Shown here piece by piece: positions 14,871-22,611 of a stretch of 22,611 bases of DNA. The notes under the pieces were generated by a model. The model had not been told where the DNA came from. It saw only the letters and a list, made by a program, of their open reading frames with translations, and did not search any database. Where the stretch lies: the NCBI GenBank assembly GCA_015228995.1, contig JADGCM010000009.1, forward strand, positions 1-22,611, in the 5' to 3' direction. A program made the translations under genes and the position numbers. Source of the DNA: Magnetococcales bacterium. GTDB lineage: Bacteria > Pseudomonadota > Magnetococcia > Magnetococcales > JADGCH01. Within the stretch, counting starts at the first letter, position 1, and every line of letters starts with the position of its first letter.

Positions 14871-16817
14871 CGATAAGCCAACCCCAAGGATCATCACCCC
14901 GGCTCCCCACCATATCCAAACCACCAGTGGATTGAGATAGATGCGGATAGTCCAGGCCCCGTCATCACCAGCCGGGTCCCCCAACACCAGATAGAGATCT
15001 TCGCGCCAGCTGGAGTAAATCGCTGCTTCGGTGGTCGGTTGTGGCGATCGTTGATAGATGCGCTTTTGCGGTTGCAGGGTGACGGATGCTCCACCACCAG
15101 AACGTTGGGCGCTAAAACGACCCTCGTCGGCCTGCCAGTTGTGTTGAGAACGCTGTCCTATGGCCTCGAAGGTAAGCTGCCAAGCCCCAATGTGGGTGGT
15201 GTCACCCGGTCGCATCACCAAATCGCGTTCCTGCTTGAAAAGACCGGATCCGACCAGCCCGGATACCAGGATCAATAAGCCAAAATGGGTCAATAACCCC
15301 CCGTAACGGCGCTTATTGCGCAGTACCAGCCGCATAAATTGACGATCGGTACTGCGCCAATAGGCACGCATGATATCACCACCATGGCTCATCACCACGA
15401 ATAGAACAATAGCCGCCGCAATTACGCCATAGCCATTGTGAATCGCTAGCCCCCACCATATAAGCGGTACGACCCCTATAGCCACCAGAGCAGGAATTAA
15501 AAAATAACGGCGCAGCTGTGCTAATGAGGCATGACGCCAGGGGATGGATGGACCCAACCCCATCAATAGCAAGACCGCGAGCATGATGGGGACGAATACC
15601 TTGTTGAAATAGGGGGCGCCAACAGAGACCTTGCTGTCGCTCAGCGTCTCAATGGCCAACGGATACAAGGTTCCCAATAACACCGTCGCGGCAGCCGCAA
15701 CAAAAAATAAATTATTAAACAAAAAGGTGCTTTCGCGGCAGACCATGCTTGGTAAGCGCACGGTCGCTTGCAGACGATCCGAGCGTAACGTCAGGATGCC
15801 AAATGAGCCCAGCAACACCACCGCCATAAAAACCAGCAGATAGACACCCCGTCCGGGATCGGTCGCAAAGGCGTGCACCGACGACAGCACCCCGGAACGG
15901 ACCAAAAAGGTTCCCAGTAGGGCTAAAGCGAAGGTGGTAATAATCAAAAATAGATTCCAAGTTCGAAAAATATGGCGTCGTTGTTGGACCATCATTGAGT
16001 GCAGTAGCGCGGTGCTGGTCAGCCAGGGCATGAAAGAGGCATTCTCGACCGGATCCCAGGCCCAATAGCCCCCCCAGCCCAGCTCGTAATAGGCCCAATA
16101 GGCACCAAAAACAATGCCAGTCGTCAACATTGCCCAAGCAAACAAGATCCAACGTCGGCAGGTCACCACCCAATCGTCGTACAACCGACCGGTCAACAGC
16201 GTTGCCATCGCCAAGGCATAGGGAACCGCAAAACCAACATAGCCCAGATAGAGGAAGGGCGGGTGAAACACCATGCCCGGATCTTGCAGCAGTGGGTTCA
16301 GATCACGACCATCCGTTGGTGGTGGCCACAGGCGTTGAAATGGGCTGGAAAGAAATAGGATCAACAACAAAAAACCGACGACCACTGCACCGAGGATAGC
16401 CAACAGGGCTGCAAGGGATGGTAAGGGCAGGGTGGGGGATCGTAACGACCCGTGACGCCAGACGGCCAGGGCGGCAAACAGCGCCAGCAGCCAAGCCCAC
16501 AGCAACAACGAGCCCTCATGTCCTCCCCATAACGCCGTGGCTAGGTAAAACAGCGGCAGGGCCCGTGACGAGTGTTCGGCTACGTAACGGACTGAAAAAT
16601 CATGTTGTAAAAAGGCCACCACCAGCGACGCCATGGCCACGCTCAACAGCAGCCAGACTGCCCAAACGGCACGCCGCGACACATCGACCCACACGACCTG
16701 TTGATACCAGCCGCCCCAGGCTGCTGTCAGTGACTGCACCGCCGCCAACAGCAACGCCATCACGGCGGCAAAGTGGCCCCATTCGATCACTTCAATTGGC
16801 ATCACCGAATTTAGCAT
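14832..16817 (-). CDS. ccmF: Cytochrome c maturation protein CcmF (haem lyase subunit)
   Basis: The 661-residue polytopic inner-membrane protein carries the WWD signature in WGGYWAWDPVENASFMPWL, beginning near residue 248, plus HEGSLLLW near 100 and HPPFLYLGYVG near 185. Length matches the family (about 650). CcmF takes haem from CcmE and, with CcmH, attaches it to CxxCH motifs of apocytochromes c in the periplasm. A GTG at 16820 directly precedes the ATG at 16817; the GGAG upstream is two bases from the GTG but five from the ATG, so I chose the ATG. It is the last gene of the ccmC-D-E-F unit. ccmG and ccmH, which usually follow, are absent here, and the gene runs 39 bases into the convergent PiT gene. 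Confidence 0.95.
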   Translation of the reverse strand: MLNSVMPIEVIEWGHFAAVMALLLAAVQSLTAAWGGWYQQVVWVDVSRRAVWAVWLLLSVAMASLVVAFLQHDFSVRYVAEHSSRALPLFYLATALWGGHEGSLLLWAWLLALFAALAVWRHGSLRSPTLPLPSLAALLAILGAVVVGFLLLILFLSSPFQRLWPPPTDGRDLNPLLQDPGMVFHPPFLYLGYVGFAVPYALAMATLLTGRLYDDWVVTCRRWILFAWAMLTTGIVFGAYWAYYELGWGGYWAWDPVENASFMPWLTSTALLHSMMVQQRRHIFRTWNLFLIITTFALALLGTFLVRSGVLSSVHAFATDPGRGVYLLVFMAVVLLGSFGILTLRSDRLQATVRLPSMVCRESTFLFNNLFFVAAAATVLLGTLYPLAIETLSDSKVSVGAPYFNKVFVPIMLAVLLLMGLGPSIPWRHASLAQLRRYFLIPALVAIGVVPLIWWGLAIHNGYGVIAAAIVLFVVMSHGGDIMRAYWRSTDRQFMRLVLRNKRRYGGLLTHFGLLILVSGLVGSGLFKQERDLVMRPGDTTHIGAWQLTFEAIGQRSQHNWQADEGRFSAQRSGGGASVTLQPQKRIYQRSPQPTTEAAIYSSWREDLYLVLGDPAGDDGAWTIRIYLNPLVVWIWWGAGVMILGVGLSLLDQPRQRLVEN

Positions 16818-16835
16818 CACCGCTCCGTTCGTGGA

Positions 16836-17294
16836 TCAACGCAATGTTTTGAGCAGAGACTCACGCGATTTGGCGATCCCCTGTTCGCTCATTTCCACCG
16901 GTACGTAATCTTCTGAGTGTTTGGCCAGAATGGTATCGGCGATAAACTCAGCCGCTCCCGCACGCCAGACTCCCTCGACGATCACCCCTTGCCCTTCTCG
17001 GAATAGGCTGGGCGGTAAGCCACGGTGGTATACCGTGATATTGGCACGGTCATCGGTTACCACAAAACGCATCTCCGTGGTCGCGGCCGTCCGCACCAAT
17101 GAGCCGTTGCGCACCATGCCACCAATGCGTACCTTGCGCCCGTCGAAACGCTGGGCCGAAGCCAAAATCTCGGTCGGCGTCTGAAAGTAGACTAGATTAT
17201 CGGTGAACGAGGTCAATACCAATGCCAACAGTGCCCCGCCCACTACCAGCACTGTGGCCAACACCAGCAGCCGATTACGTGCTGCGGGCGTCAT
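16836..17294 (-). CDS. ccmE: Haem chaperone CcmE
   Basis: The 152-residue protein has a short cytoplasmic N-terminus, one membrane anchor (about residues 8-30) and a periplasmic OB-fold domain. The haem-binding motif is LAKHSEDYVP, with the covalent haem ligand His126 and Tyr130 in HxxxY spacing. The family consensus is LAKHDENY, so this site is intact with small substitutions. CcmE receives haem from CcmC with help from CcmD and hands it to CcmF. The ATG overlaps the ccmD stop by four bases, indicating coupled translation, and ccmF follows after about 18 bases. Confidence 0.95.
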   Translation of the reverse strand: MTPAARNRLLVLATVLVVGGALLALVLTSFTDNLVYFQTPTEILASAQRFDGRKVRIGGMVRNGSLVRTAATTEMRFVVTDDRANITVYHRGLPPSLFREGQGVIVEGVWRAGAAEFIADTILAKHSEDYVPVEMSEQGIAKSRESLLKTLR

Positions 17295-17455
17295 GACGCC
17301 ACCTCTTCGTCACTCGCCGACAATTGCCGCAATTTCCGTTCGTCATGCCGACAACGCCAGTGCCACGATAGAATCAAGCCCCCATACAGTGCCAGCGCGA
17401 CACCATAAGCGGCCCACACATAATGCTGGTATAAATCTGGAGGTGGTGGTGTCAT
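17291..17455 (-). CDS. ccmD: Haem exporter small subunit CcmD
   Basis: This 54-residue protein starts MTPPPPDLYQHYVWAAYG, then has a single hydrophobic segment (about YGVALALYGGLILSW) and a charged cytoplasmic tail, the typical CcmD layout. CcmD stabilises the CcmC-CcmE complex and helps release haem-loaded CcmE. The Tyr near position 17 fits the conserved W-x-x-Y-G motif. It overlaps both neighbours by four bases (ATGA at each junction), which fixes the start. A longer open frame continues upstream to 17647 but that part lies inside ccmC and is not expected to be translated. Confidence 0.92.
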   Translation of the reverse strand: MTPPPPDLYQHYVWAAYGVALALYGGLILSWHWRCRHDERKLRQLSASDEEVAS

Positions 17456-18141
17456 GATGCTTCTACCTGCTCCAGTTTCTCCTCCAGTTGGCGTTGTACG
17501 GTCACCAGTCGAAATTTCAACAGCACCATGTAACAGGCTAACGCCAAAAAGGCTACCGACATGACCAACAACGGCCACAGCAAAGGAGCGGCAATGGCTG
17601 AGGTTGGGCCATTGAAAGAGGCGGGCTGATGCAGAGTGCGCCACCACTGCACAGAGTAGTGGATAATCGGTAAATCAACGGCGCCTACCAATACCATCAC
17701 CGCAGTGCTTCGCGCCCCCCGTCGGGCATCATCAAAGGCTGACCGCAGCGCGATGAGACCCACATAAAGCACCAACAGCACCAACATTGAGGTCAACCGC
17801 GCATCCCAGGCCCACCAAGCCCCCCACATCGGCTTGCCCCAGATAGAGCCCGTCACCAAGGTCACCGCCGCAAAGGCGGCCCCAACCGGCGTTGCCGCTT
17901 CTGATAATCGATCGGCCCAATCGTATCCCTTCCACAAAAACAACAAACTGACCAGTGTCAAAAGTAGATAGATCAGCAGAGACATCTTGGCAGACGGCAC
18001 ATGCACGTACATGATGCGCACCGTCACCCCCTGCTGAAAATCGGGAGGGGCTGTAAACACCAACCACAGGCCAAACGCCAGCAGTGTCGCTGTCGCCCAC
18101 GCCATTCCTTGTTGCAACCAACTGACACCACGAGGGATCAA
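17452..18141 (-). CDS. ccmC: Haem exporter permease CcmC (TTG start)
   Basis: The 229-residue inner-membrane protein has six predicted helices and the haem-handling WWD motif in WGKPMWGAWWAWDARLTS. The flanking haem-ligand histidines appear in MYVHVPSAKMS and in IIHYSVQWW. CcmC loads haem onto CcmE in the periplasm. The start is a TTG at 18141, supported by AGGAG seven bases upstream; no in-frame ATG fits the expected N-terminus as well. It is the first gene of the ccm cluster here; the ATPase CcmA and permease CcmB that usually precede it are not adjacent and an amino-acid permease gene takes that place. Confidence 0.93.
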   Translation of the reverse strand: MIPRGVSWLQQGMAWATATLLAFGLWLVFTAPPDFQQGVTVRIMYVHVPSAKMSLLIYLLLTLVSLLFLWKGYDWADRLSEAATPVGAAFAAVTLVTGSIWGKPMWGAWWAWDARLTSMLVLLVLYVGLIALRSAFDDARRGARSTAVMVLVGAVDLPIIHYSVQWWRTLHQPASFNGPTSAIAAPLLWPLLVMSVAFLALACYMVLLKFRLVTVQRQLEEKLEQVEAS

Positions 18142-18194
18142 TGAATCACTCCTGTCTGAACCCGATTACCGCGTTGATAGCCCGCCACCGGGCC

Positions 18195-18223
18195 AGGATA
18201 ACCCATTTTCTTTATCGCGTCAA
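18195..18223 (-). promoter_or_regulatory. Candidate sigma70 promoter for ccmC-D-E-F
   Basis: In the 139-base gap between gltJ and ccmC, the minus strand has -35 TTGACG (18218-18223) and -10 TATCCT (18195-18200) with 17-base spacing. Start would be near 18188, leader about 47 bases. This suggests ccm is expressed separately from the accA/glt genes upstream. No clear intrinsic terminator is seen in the gap. Confidence 0.45.
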
Positions 18224-18280
18224 TCCGTAGGGCTCTCTACTTAAGGGGCAGCCACGGCCTTTCCCTTCACTTATCGACAC

Positions 18281-19012
18281 TCAAGCTGTGGTTAGGCGCA
18301 TCGCTACCTTCGATTCAACCCGACGCATCAGCACCATGATGATGGCATTAATGAGAACATAAAGCAGTGTCACGGCAATAAAGGCTTCGTAGGGCTGGGC
18401 CGTGTAGTCGACGAGCTGCTGCGCTTGGTGCGATAACTCAATGAGACCGATGGTGGTAGCCACAGCCGAATTCTTAAAAATGTTGAGAAATTCTGATGTC
18501 AAAGGGGGCAGGATCAGCCGCAAAACCGCCGGCATCAAAACATAGCGGTAGGTTTGTGCCAAGGTCAACCCCAGGGCTAGACCAGCCTGCTGCTGGCCAC
18601 TGGGCAGCGCTTGGATACCAGCGCGTACCTGCTCGGCGATACGGGCAGCGGTAAAGCAACCCAGACACAACCAAGCGGCAAAGAACTGCTGTGCCAACGG
18701 ATGCCACCGCTTGATGGCGTTGCCCCACGACAGCGGCAATAGTTCTGGTAGCACGAAATACCATAAAAACAGCTGCACCAGCAACGGAATGTTGCGGAAT
18801 AGCTCGATATAGCCTCCCCCGATCCAGCGCCAGCCCCGCTGCGGCAATGTGCGCAGAATGCCCATGGTAATGCCCAGAAGAAGCGCTAACAACCAAGCGG
18901 TGAGGGACAGCGACAACGTCCATTGCAGCCCCTGCAACAGCCATATTCCATAGCTGGTCTCACCGGAAGGAACTTGCTCCAGAAAGATCGCCCAGTTCCA
19001 ATGGTAGTTCAT
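18281..19012 (-). CDS. gltJ: Glutamate/aspartate-type ABC transporter permease (GltJ-like)
   Basis: The 243-residue inner-membrane protein resembles E. coli GltJ along its whole length: WNWAIFLEQ at the N-terminus, YIELFRNIPLLVQLFLWY, CLGCFTAARIAEQVRAGIQALPSGQ, and GLTLAQTYRYVLMPAVLR. The EAA loop region around LPSGQQQAGLALGLT contacts the ATPase. About five helices are expected. It should form half of the membrane channel for an acidic or polar amino acid. The start lies nine bases after the gltI stop with no strong ribosome site, so translation is likely coupled. The second permease (GltK) and the ATPase (GltL) are not downstream; ccmC follows after 139 bases. Confidence 0.9.
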   Translation of the reverse strand: MNYHWNWAIFLEQVPSGETSYGIWLLQGLQWTLSLSLTAWLLALLLGITMGILRTLPQRGWRWIGGGYIELFRNIPLLVQLFLWYFVLPELLPLSWGNAIKRWHPLAQQFFAAWLCLGCFTAARIAEQVRAGIQALPSGQQQAGLALGLTLAQTYRYVLMPAVLRLILPPLTSEFLNIFKNSAVATTIGLIELSHQAQQLVDYTAQPYEAFIAVTLLYVLINAIIMVLMRRVESKVAMRLTTA

Positions 19013-19021
19013 GCCAGGGTG

Positions 19022-19915
19022 TCAATCAAAAGCCCGGTCATTCGGAGTTTGAAATAGTTGCTTGATCTCGGGCGATAACGGGAAATTAAGATTCAGCCCC
19101 TTGGGGGGAACGGGCTGCAAAAACCATTTGGTGTACAGGGGTACCATGGCCTCCGACTGCATTAATTGAGCAATGGCCCCATCGACCACTCGCTTGAAAT
19201 CGGGGTCGTCACGACGCATCATACAACCGTAGGCCTCGTGGGATTGTGGCGTGCCAGTAACGGTCCACAGAGCTGGGTTTTTAGCCTTGGCCAGCTCACC
19301 ATAGAGTAGGGCATCATCCATCATAAAGGCCACAGCACGACCGGTTTCTAACGTCAGAAACGACTCGCCGTGATCCTTGGCACTGATGATGTTCATAACC
19401 ATCTTCTTGTCTTCGTTCATGCGGCGCAACAGTCGTTCTGAGGTGGTGCCCGCAGTCGTTACCACATTTTTACCAGCCAAGTCGGCAAAATCGCTGATGC
19501 CGCTGTCACGACGCGTCAATAACCGGGTGCTGACTATAAACAGGCTATTCGAAAAGGCCACCTGTTTTTGCCGTTCCAGATTATTGGTGGTAGAGCCACA
19601 CTCCAGATCGATGGTACCATTTTGCACCAAGGTGATCCGGTTGGCTGAGGTGACCGGCATCATTCGTGTTTCCAGCCGCTCCAACTTTAATTCGGACTGA
19701 ACCGCAGCCACCACTTTCATCATGATGTCGTGGGAATAACCGATCACCCGTTGCTGGTCATCGTAATAGGAAAAAGGAATCGAAGATTCGCGATGTCCCA
19801 GCGTGATAGTGCCACTGTGACGAATTTTCTCCAGTGTGGTGGTCGATTCCCCAGCGATCACAGCGTAAGGCAGCATCAAAGCCCACCAGATACCGATCAG
19901 CAGCGCATAGTTCAC
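19022..19915 (-). CDS. gltI: Periplasmic amino-acid-binding protein (GltI-like)
   Basis: This 297-residue solute-binding protein of family 3 has a signal peptide with hydrophobic core LLIGIWWALMLPYAV and likely cleavage after VIA at residue 21. The mature part has the GltI-type features TLEKIRHSGTITLGHRESSIPFSYYD split across residues 25-50, IDLECGSTTNNLERQ, and YTKWFLQPVPPKG near the end. It should deliver glutamate, aspartate or a related amino acid to the GltJ permease. I chose the GTG at 19915 rather than the in-frame ATG at 19954: AAAGGGGA lies seven bases before the GTG, and the longer form would overlap accA and bury the signal peptide. It begins 13 bases after the accA stop. Confidence 0.88.
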   Translation of the reverse strand: MNYALLIGIWWALMLPYAVIAGESTTTLEKIRHSGTITLGHRESSIPFSYYDDQQRVIGYSHDIMMKVVAAVQSELKLERLETRMMPVTSANRITLVQNGTIDLECGSTTNNLERQKQVAFSNSLFIVSTRLLTRRDSGISDFADLAGKNVVTTAGTTSERLLRRMNEDKKMVMNIISAKDHGESFLTLETGRAVAFMMDDALLYGELAKAKNPALWTVTGTPQSHEAYGCMMRRDDPDFKRVVDGAIAQLMQSEAMVPLYTKWFLQPVPPKGLNLNFPLSPEIKQLFQTPNDRAFD

Positions 19916-19928
19916 AGATGATTCCCCT

Positions 19929-20918
19929 TTATAAGTGGTGACTGGTGGTGCCACTGGGTGTACCGAGTATCACACCCATGGCGAGAAATTTTTCATAGCG
20001 GTCACGCGCTAATTGCTCGCCGCTACGGTGCCGCAAATCGTTTAGGTGCTTTTGCAAGTAGTGACGCAGACTCTCGGCAGCGGCTTGAGGATTACGATGG
20101 GCTCCTCCCACTGGCTCCGGTATAATGGCATCAATCACCTTTAATTCCTGGATTTCTGGTGCCGTAATACGCAACGATTCAGCGGCCAGGGCCGCCTTAC
20201 TGGCATCTTTCCACAGGATCGAAGCACACCCTTCTGGCGAGATGACCGAATAGGTGGCATATTCCATCATCAGGACACGGTTGCCGATCCCGATGGCCAG
20301 TGCCCCTCCTGAGCCCCCTTCGCCAATAACAACGCAGATAACCGGCACCCGCAGGCGTATCATCTCTTTCAGGTTGCGGGCAATGGCTTCAGCCTGACCA
20401 CGCTCCTCAGCCCCTTTGCCAGGGTAGGCCCCGGGAGTGTCGATCAAACAGATGATTGGCAGCGAGAAGCGCTCTGCTAAGTGCATCAAACGCAGCGCCT
20501 TACGATACCCCTCTGGTCGCGGCATGCCAAAATTACGAAATACCTTCTCCTTGGTACCGCGCCCTTTTTCCTGGGCAATAACCATGACGGTATCGCCTGC
20601 CAGCTCAGCCAAACCACAGATAATGGCCTTATCGTCCCCAAATAGCCGATCCCCGTGCAACTCATGAAAGTTAGTAAAGGTCAGGCGTAAGTAATCGCTG
20701 GCGTAAGGGCGATCGGGATGACGGGATAATTGCGTCTTCTGCCAAGGGGTTAATTTGGCAAAGATTTCGTGGGTAAGCTCGTCAGCGCGCTGCTCCAACC
20801 GCTTCAGTTCATCCGAAATATCGATATCAGAGGTTGAGGTCAGATGGCGCAGCTCGTCTACCTTGGCCATCAATTCGCCGATTGGGCGTTCGAAATCGAG
20901 AAAGGTGTTGGTAGTCAT
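19929..20918 (-). CDS. accA: Acetyl-CoA carboxylase carboxyltransferase subunit alpha
   Basis: The 329-residue protein begins MTTNTFLDFERPIGELMAKV and has the AccA landmarks HELHGDRLFGDD, QEKGRGTKEKVFRNFGM, IDTPGAYPGKGAEERGQ and GEGGSGGALAIG (carboxybiotin/acetyl-CoA oxyanion site). It ends with a typical basic C-terminal helix region. With AccD it transfers CO2 from carboxybiotin to acetyl-CoA, making malonyl-CoA, the committed step of fatty acid synthesis. The frame is open further upstream to 21200, but that part overlaps the HIT gene; the ATG at 20918 sits in an ATGA overlap with the HIT stop and matches family N-termini. gltI follows 13 bases later. Confidence 0.95.
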   Translation of the reverse strand: MTTNTFLDFERPIGELMAKVDELRHLTSTSDIDISDELKRLEQRADELTHEIFAKLTPWQKTQLSRHPDRPYASDYLRLTFTNFHELHGDRLFGDDKAIICGLAELAGDTVMVIAQEKGRGTKEKVFRNFGMPRPEGYRKALRLMHLAERFSLPIICLIDTPGAYPGKGAEERGQAEAIARNLKEMIRLRVPVICVVIGEGGSGGALAIGIGNRVLMMEYATYSVISPEGCASILWKDASKAALAAESLRITAPEIQELKVIDAIIPEPVGGAHRNPQAAAESLRHYLQKHLNDLRHRSGEQLARDRYEKFLAMGVILGTPSGTTSHHL

Positions 20919-21274
20919 GGATGGCGTGCGACCATGGGACCAACACGACCACCACCGAGTAGGTGTAAATGCAGATGCGCTACCTCTTGTCCTCCATCCG
21001 AGCCGGTATTGACGATGGTCCGGTAGCCCGAGCTGGCGATACCCAACTGACGTGCAATAAAAGCGGTCCGTTCCAACAACACGCCCGCCAAAGAGCGGTC
21101 CGTCCCCGCCAGATCGTCTAACGATGTTAAATGCTGTTTGGGAATAACCAACGCATGGATCGGTGTTACCGGGTGAATATCGTAAAAAGAGAGCAGCCAA
21201 TCATCCTCATAGATGCTGCGGCAGGGGATGTCTCCAGCGACAATTTTACAAAAAATACAGTCAGACGACGACAC
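20915..21274 (-). CDS. HIT-family nucleotide-binding hydrolase (HinT-like)
   Basis: The 119-residue protein starts SSSDCIFCKIVAGDIPC, with the CxxC pair typical of many HinT proteins, and has the histidine triad in VAHLHLHLLGGG near the C-terminus. HinT-type enzymes hydrolyse purine nucleoside phosphoramidates and aminoacyl-adenylates. The start is GTG at 21274, supported by a perfect AGGAGG eight bases upstream in the short gap after murA. The stop overlaps the accA start by four bases. The role within this cell-envelope/lipid operon is unclear, and the exact substrate cannot be deduced. Confidence 0.92.
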   Translation of the reverse strand: MSSSDCIFCKIVAGDIPCRSIYEDDWLLSFYDIHPVTPIHALVIPKQHLTSLDDLAGTDRSLAGVLLERTAFIARQLGIASSGYRTIVNTGSDGGQEVAHLHLHLLGGGRVGPMVARHP

Positions 21275-21289
21275 GGCAGCAGCCTCCTG

Positions 21290-22549
21290 TCAGCTCAAAC
21301 GTTGAATATCAGCCCCCAGAGCCATCAATTTTTCTTCGATCCGTTCATAACCACGGTCAATGTGATAAACCCGCGAGATGAGCGTCTCCCCCTCAGCGGC
21401 CAAGCCCGCCAAGACCAGCGAGGCCGAGGCGCGCAAATCGGTAGCCATTACCGGGGCCCCATGCAGATGGGGAACACCACGAATGAGGGCGGTATTACCC
21501 TGCAAAGAGATATCGGCCCCCAGCCGTTGCAGCTCAGAGACGTGCATAAACCGGTTTTCGAAGATGGTCTCGGTAACAGCACCACTGCCATCGGCAATGC
21601 TGATCAAGGCCATCATCTGTGCCTGTAAATCAGTCGGAAAACCAGGATAAGGGCAAGTTTGGATATTAATAGCACGCAGTCGACCTTCTGACTTAGGACA
21701 GGTATGCAAACTTTCTTCTTGCTCATTGATGATCATCCCCGTTTGGCGCAATTTAGCAATAGGGGATTCGAGTAGGTAGGGCGAAGTATGGGTCAGGGTA
21801 ATATCCCCATGGGTCATGGCGGCGGCGATGAGAAAAGTTGCGGTCTCAATGCGGTCGGGCAGTATATCGTGATGGGTCCCATGTAGACGTTCAACACCAT
21901 CGATAGTGATGGTACTGGTGCCAGCGCCATGGATACGGGCTCCCATGTTATTCAGGCACAGGGCCAAATCGGTCACCTCTGGTTCACAGGCAGCGTTCTC
22001 CAGTATGGTCCGTCCATCTGCCAGAGCCGCCGCCATCATTAGATTCTCGGTGCCGGTGACAGTGACCAAATCAAAGACGATCCGGGCTCCATGTAACCGT
22101 TTGGCTTTGACGTGGATGTAGCCGCTGGTGAGCTGGATCTCGGCCCCCATCGCCTCCAGGCCAGCTAAATGCAAATTAACCGGACGAGAGCCAATGGCGC
22201 AGCCACCGGGTAGCGAGATGCGCGCATCGCCACAGCGAGCCACCAGCGGCCCCATCACCAATATGGAGGCGCGCATGGTGCGCACTAAGTCGTAGGGAGC
22301 CGTGGTATTGCTGATACGGGTGCAGGCGATTTCAACTCCAAGCTGCTCGTCAACGGTGATACTGGCGCCGTGTTGCCCCAGCAGTTCTAACATGGTGGTG
22401 ACGTCGCGCAGGTGTGGCACATGGGTGAGCAACAGCGGTTCATCCGTCAACAACGAGGCCGCCAATGCCGGTAACGTGGCGTTTTTAGCGCCGCTAATGG
22501 CCACCGTGCCGCGTAGGGAACGACCTCCCCGTATTAAAATTCTATCCAT
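21290..22549 (-). CDS. murA: UDP-N-acetylglucosamine 1-carboxyvinyltransferase
   Basis: The 419-residue enzyme transfers enolpyruvate from PEP to UDP-GlcNAc, the first committed step of peptidoglycan synthesis in the cytoplasm. Lys22 lies in SGAKNATLPALAAS and the catalytic loop Cys117 in LPGGCAIGSRPVNLH, so the fosfomycin-sensitive Cys form is predicted. GFPTDLQAQMMAL, ATDLRASASLVLAGL and HIDRGYERIEEKL are further family signatures. Length is full. The ATG at 22549 has an AAGG six to seven bases upstream. It is the first visible gene of murA-HIT-accA-gltI-gltJ. The 62 bases beyond the start contain a repeat and an artefact-like homopolymer block, so its promoter cannot be read. Confidence 0.96.
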   Translation of the reverse strand: MDRILIRGGRSLRGTVAISGAKNATLPALAASLLTDEPLLLTHVPHLRDVTTMLELLGQHGASITVDEQLGVEIACTRISNTTAPYDLVRTMRASILVMGPLVARCGDARISLPGGCAIGSRPVNLHLAGLEAMGAEIQLTSGYIHVKAKRLHGARIVFDLVTVTGTENLMMAAALADGRTILENAACEPEVTDLALCLNNMGARIHGAGTSTITIDGVERLHGTHHDILPDRIETATFLIAAAMTHGDITLTHTSPYLLESPIAKLRQTGMIINEQEESLHTCPKSEGRLRAINIQTCPYPGFPTDLQAQMMALISIADGSGAVTETIFENRFMHVSELQRLGADISLQGNTALIRGVPHLHGAPVMATDLRASASLVLAGLAAEGETLISRVYHIDRGYERIEEKLMALGADIQRLS

Positions 22550-22560
22550 TATCTACCTTC

Positions 22561-22592
22561 CCCCCTCACCCCCCAACCCCCCCCCCCCCCCC
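22561..22592. repeat. Partial copy of the GC-rich dispersed repeat at the window end
   Basis: CCCCCTCACCCCCCAACCCC, starting at 22561, matches the arm of the element seen at 8388-8418 and, more loosely, 2945-2970. Where the other copies continue into the TCTCCC hairpin arm, this one turns into a pure C run. Confidence 0.65.
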
Positions 22593-22607
22593 GGGGGGGG
22601 GGGGGGG
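22577..22607. other. C16/G15 homopolymer block, probable assembly or sequencing artefact
   Basis: Sixteen C residues (22577-22592) are followed directly by fifteen G residues (22593-22607) and then CATG at the end of the window. A perfect C/G palindrome with no loop, at a contig edge and in place of the expected hairpin of the dispersed repeat, is more likely artefactual than biological. Confidence 0.7.
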
Positions 22608-22611
22608 CATG

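Noticed and set aside
17456..17647. Upstream extension of ccmD to 118 residues
   Set aside because: The extra part is out-of-frame ccmC sequence; the ATGA overlap defines the 54-residue CcmD.
18180..18193. Hairpin GCCCG/CGGGC between gltJ and ccmC as a terminator
   Set aside because: The stem is only five base pairs with no following U-tract, and it sits at the predicted ccm transcription start.
20919..21200. N-terminal extension of AccA by 94 residues
   Set aside because: It lies entirely inside the HIT gene in another frame; the ATGA overlap and the FLDFERPI start match normal AccA.
22577..22607. C-run/G-run palindrome as a terminator or regulatory hairpin
   Set aside because: There is no loop and it is purely homopolymeric at the window edge; an artefact is more likely.

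Overview
The window reads as ordinary chromosomal DNA of a Gram-negative proteobacterium, with protein-coding genes packed on both strands. Evidence is the System I cytochrome c maturation genes (ccmC-D-E-F), a GltIJ-type periplasmic amino-acid uptake pair, a proteobacterial AccA, a periplasmic cyclophilin and a very large FAD/Fe-S oxidoreductase of a type best known from beta- and gammaproteobacteria. I cannot fix the class or species. A pyrophosphate-type phosphofructokinase suggests PPi-linked glycolysis or gluconeogenesis. I see no rRNA, tRNA, CRISPR array, transposase or phage gene.

Layout. Positions 1-717 (minus) hold the N-terminal part of a TviB/WbpA-type nucleotide-sugar dehydrogenase, cut by the window edge. 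Diverging from it is a plus-strand operon (855-2753): a UDP-glucuronate decarboxylase-like enzyme, a small PilZ protein and a short RNase D-like exonuclease. A GC-rich palindromic repeat (about 2945-3044) follows. A long minus-strand unit (13695 down to about 2709) then reads: secreted cyclophilin, 1566-residue cyclophilin/beta-propeller/Ig-repeat protein, PPi-phosphofructokinase, 1291-residue FAD/Fe-S oxidoreductase and one or two small unknown proteins, all tightly spaced. A PiT phosphate permease (13824-14870, plus, TTG start) diverges from this unit and its 3' end overlaps ccmF. Minus-strand ccmC-D-E-F (18141-14832) follows. Last comes a minus-strand run murA - HIT protein - accA - gltI - gltJ (22549-18281).

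The most unusual locus is the cyclophilin pair. The signal-peptide cyclophilin and the giant protein are in the same reading frame, separated by one TAA codon plus seven sense codons. The giant has its own paralogous cyclophilin domain (about 64% identical by hand alignment) but no signal peptide. It continues into one Ig-like domain, seven repeats of exactly 58 residues (a probable seven-bladed propeller), eight more Ig-like domains and a proline-rich tail derived from the dispersed GC-rich repeat. If the TAA is read through, or is a recent mutation or sequencing error, the product would be a secreted fusion of about 1780 residues.

The right end of the window (22577-22607) is a C16/G15 block beside another copy of the dispersed repeat and is probably an assembly or sequencing artefact.
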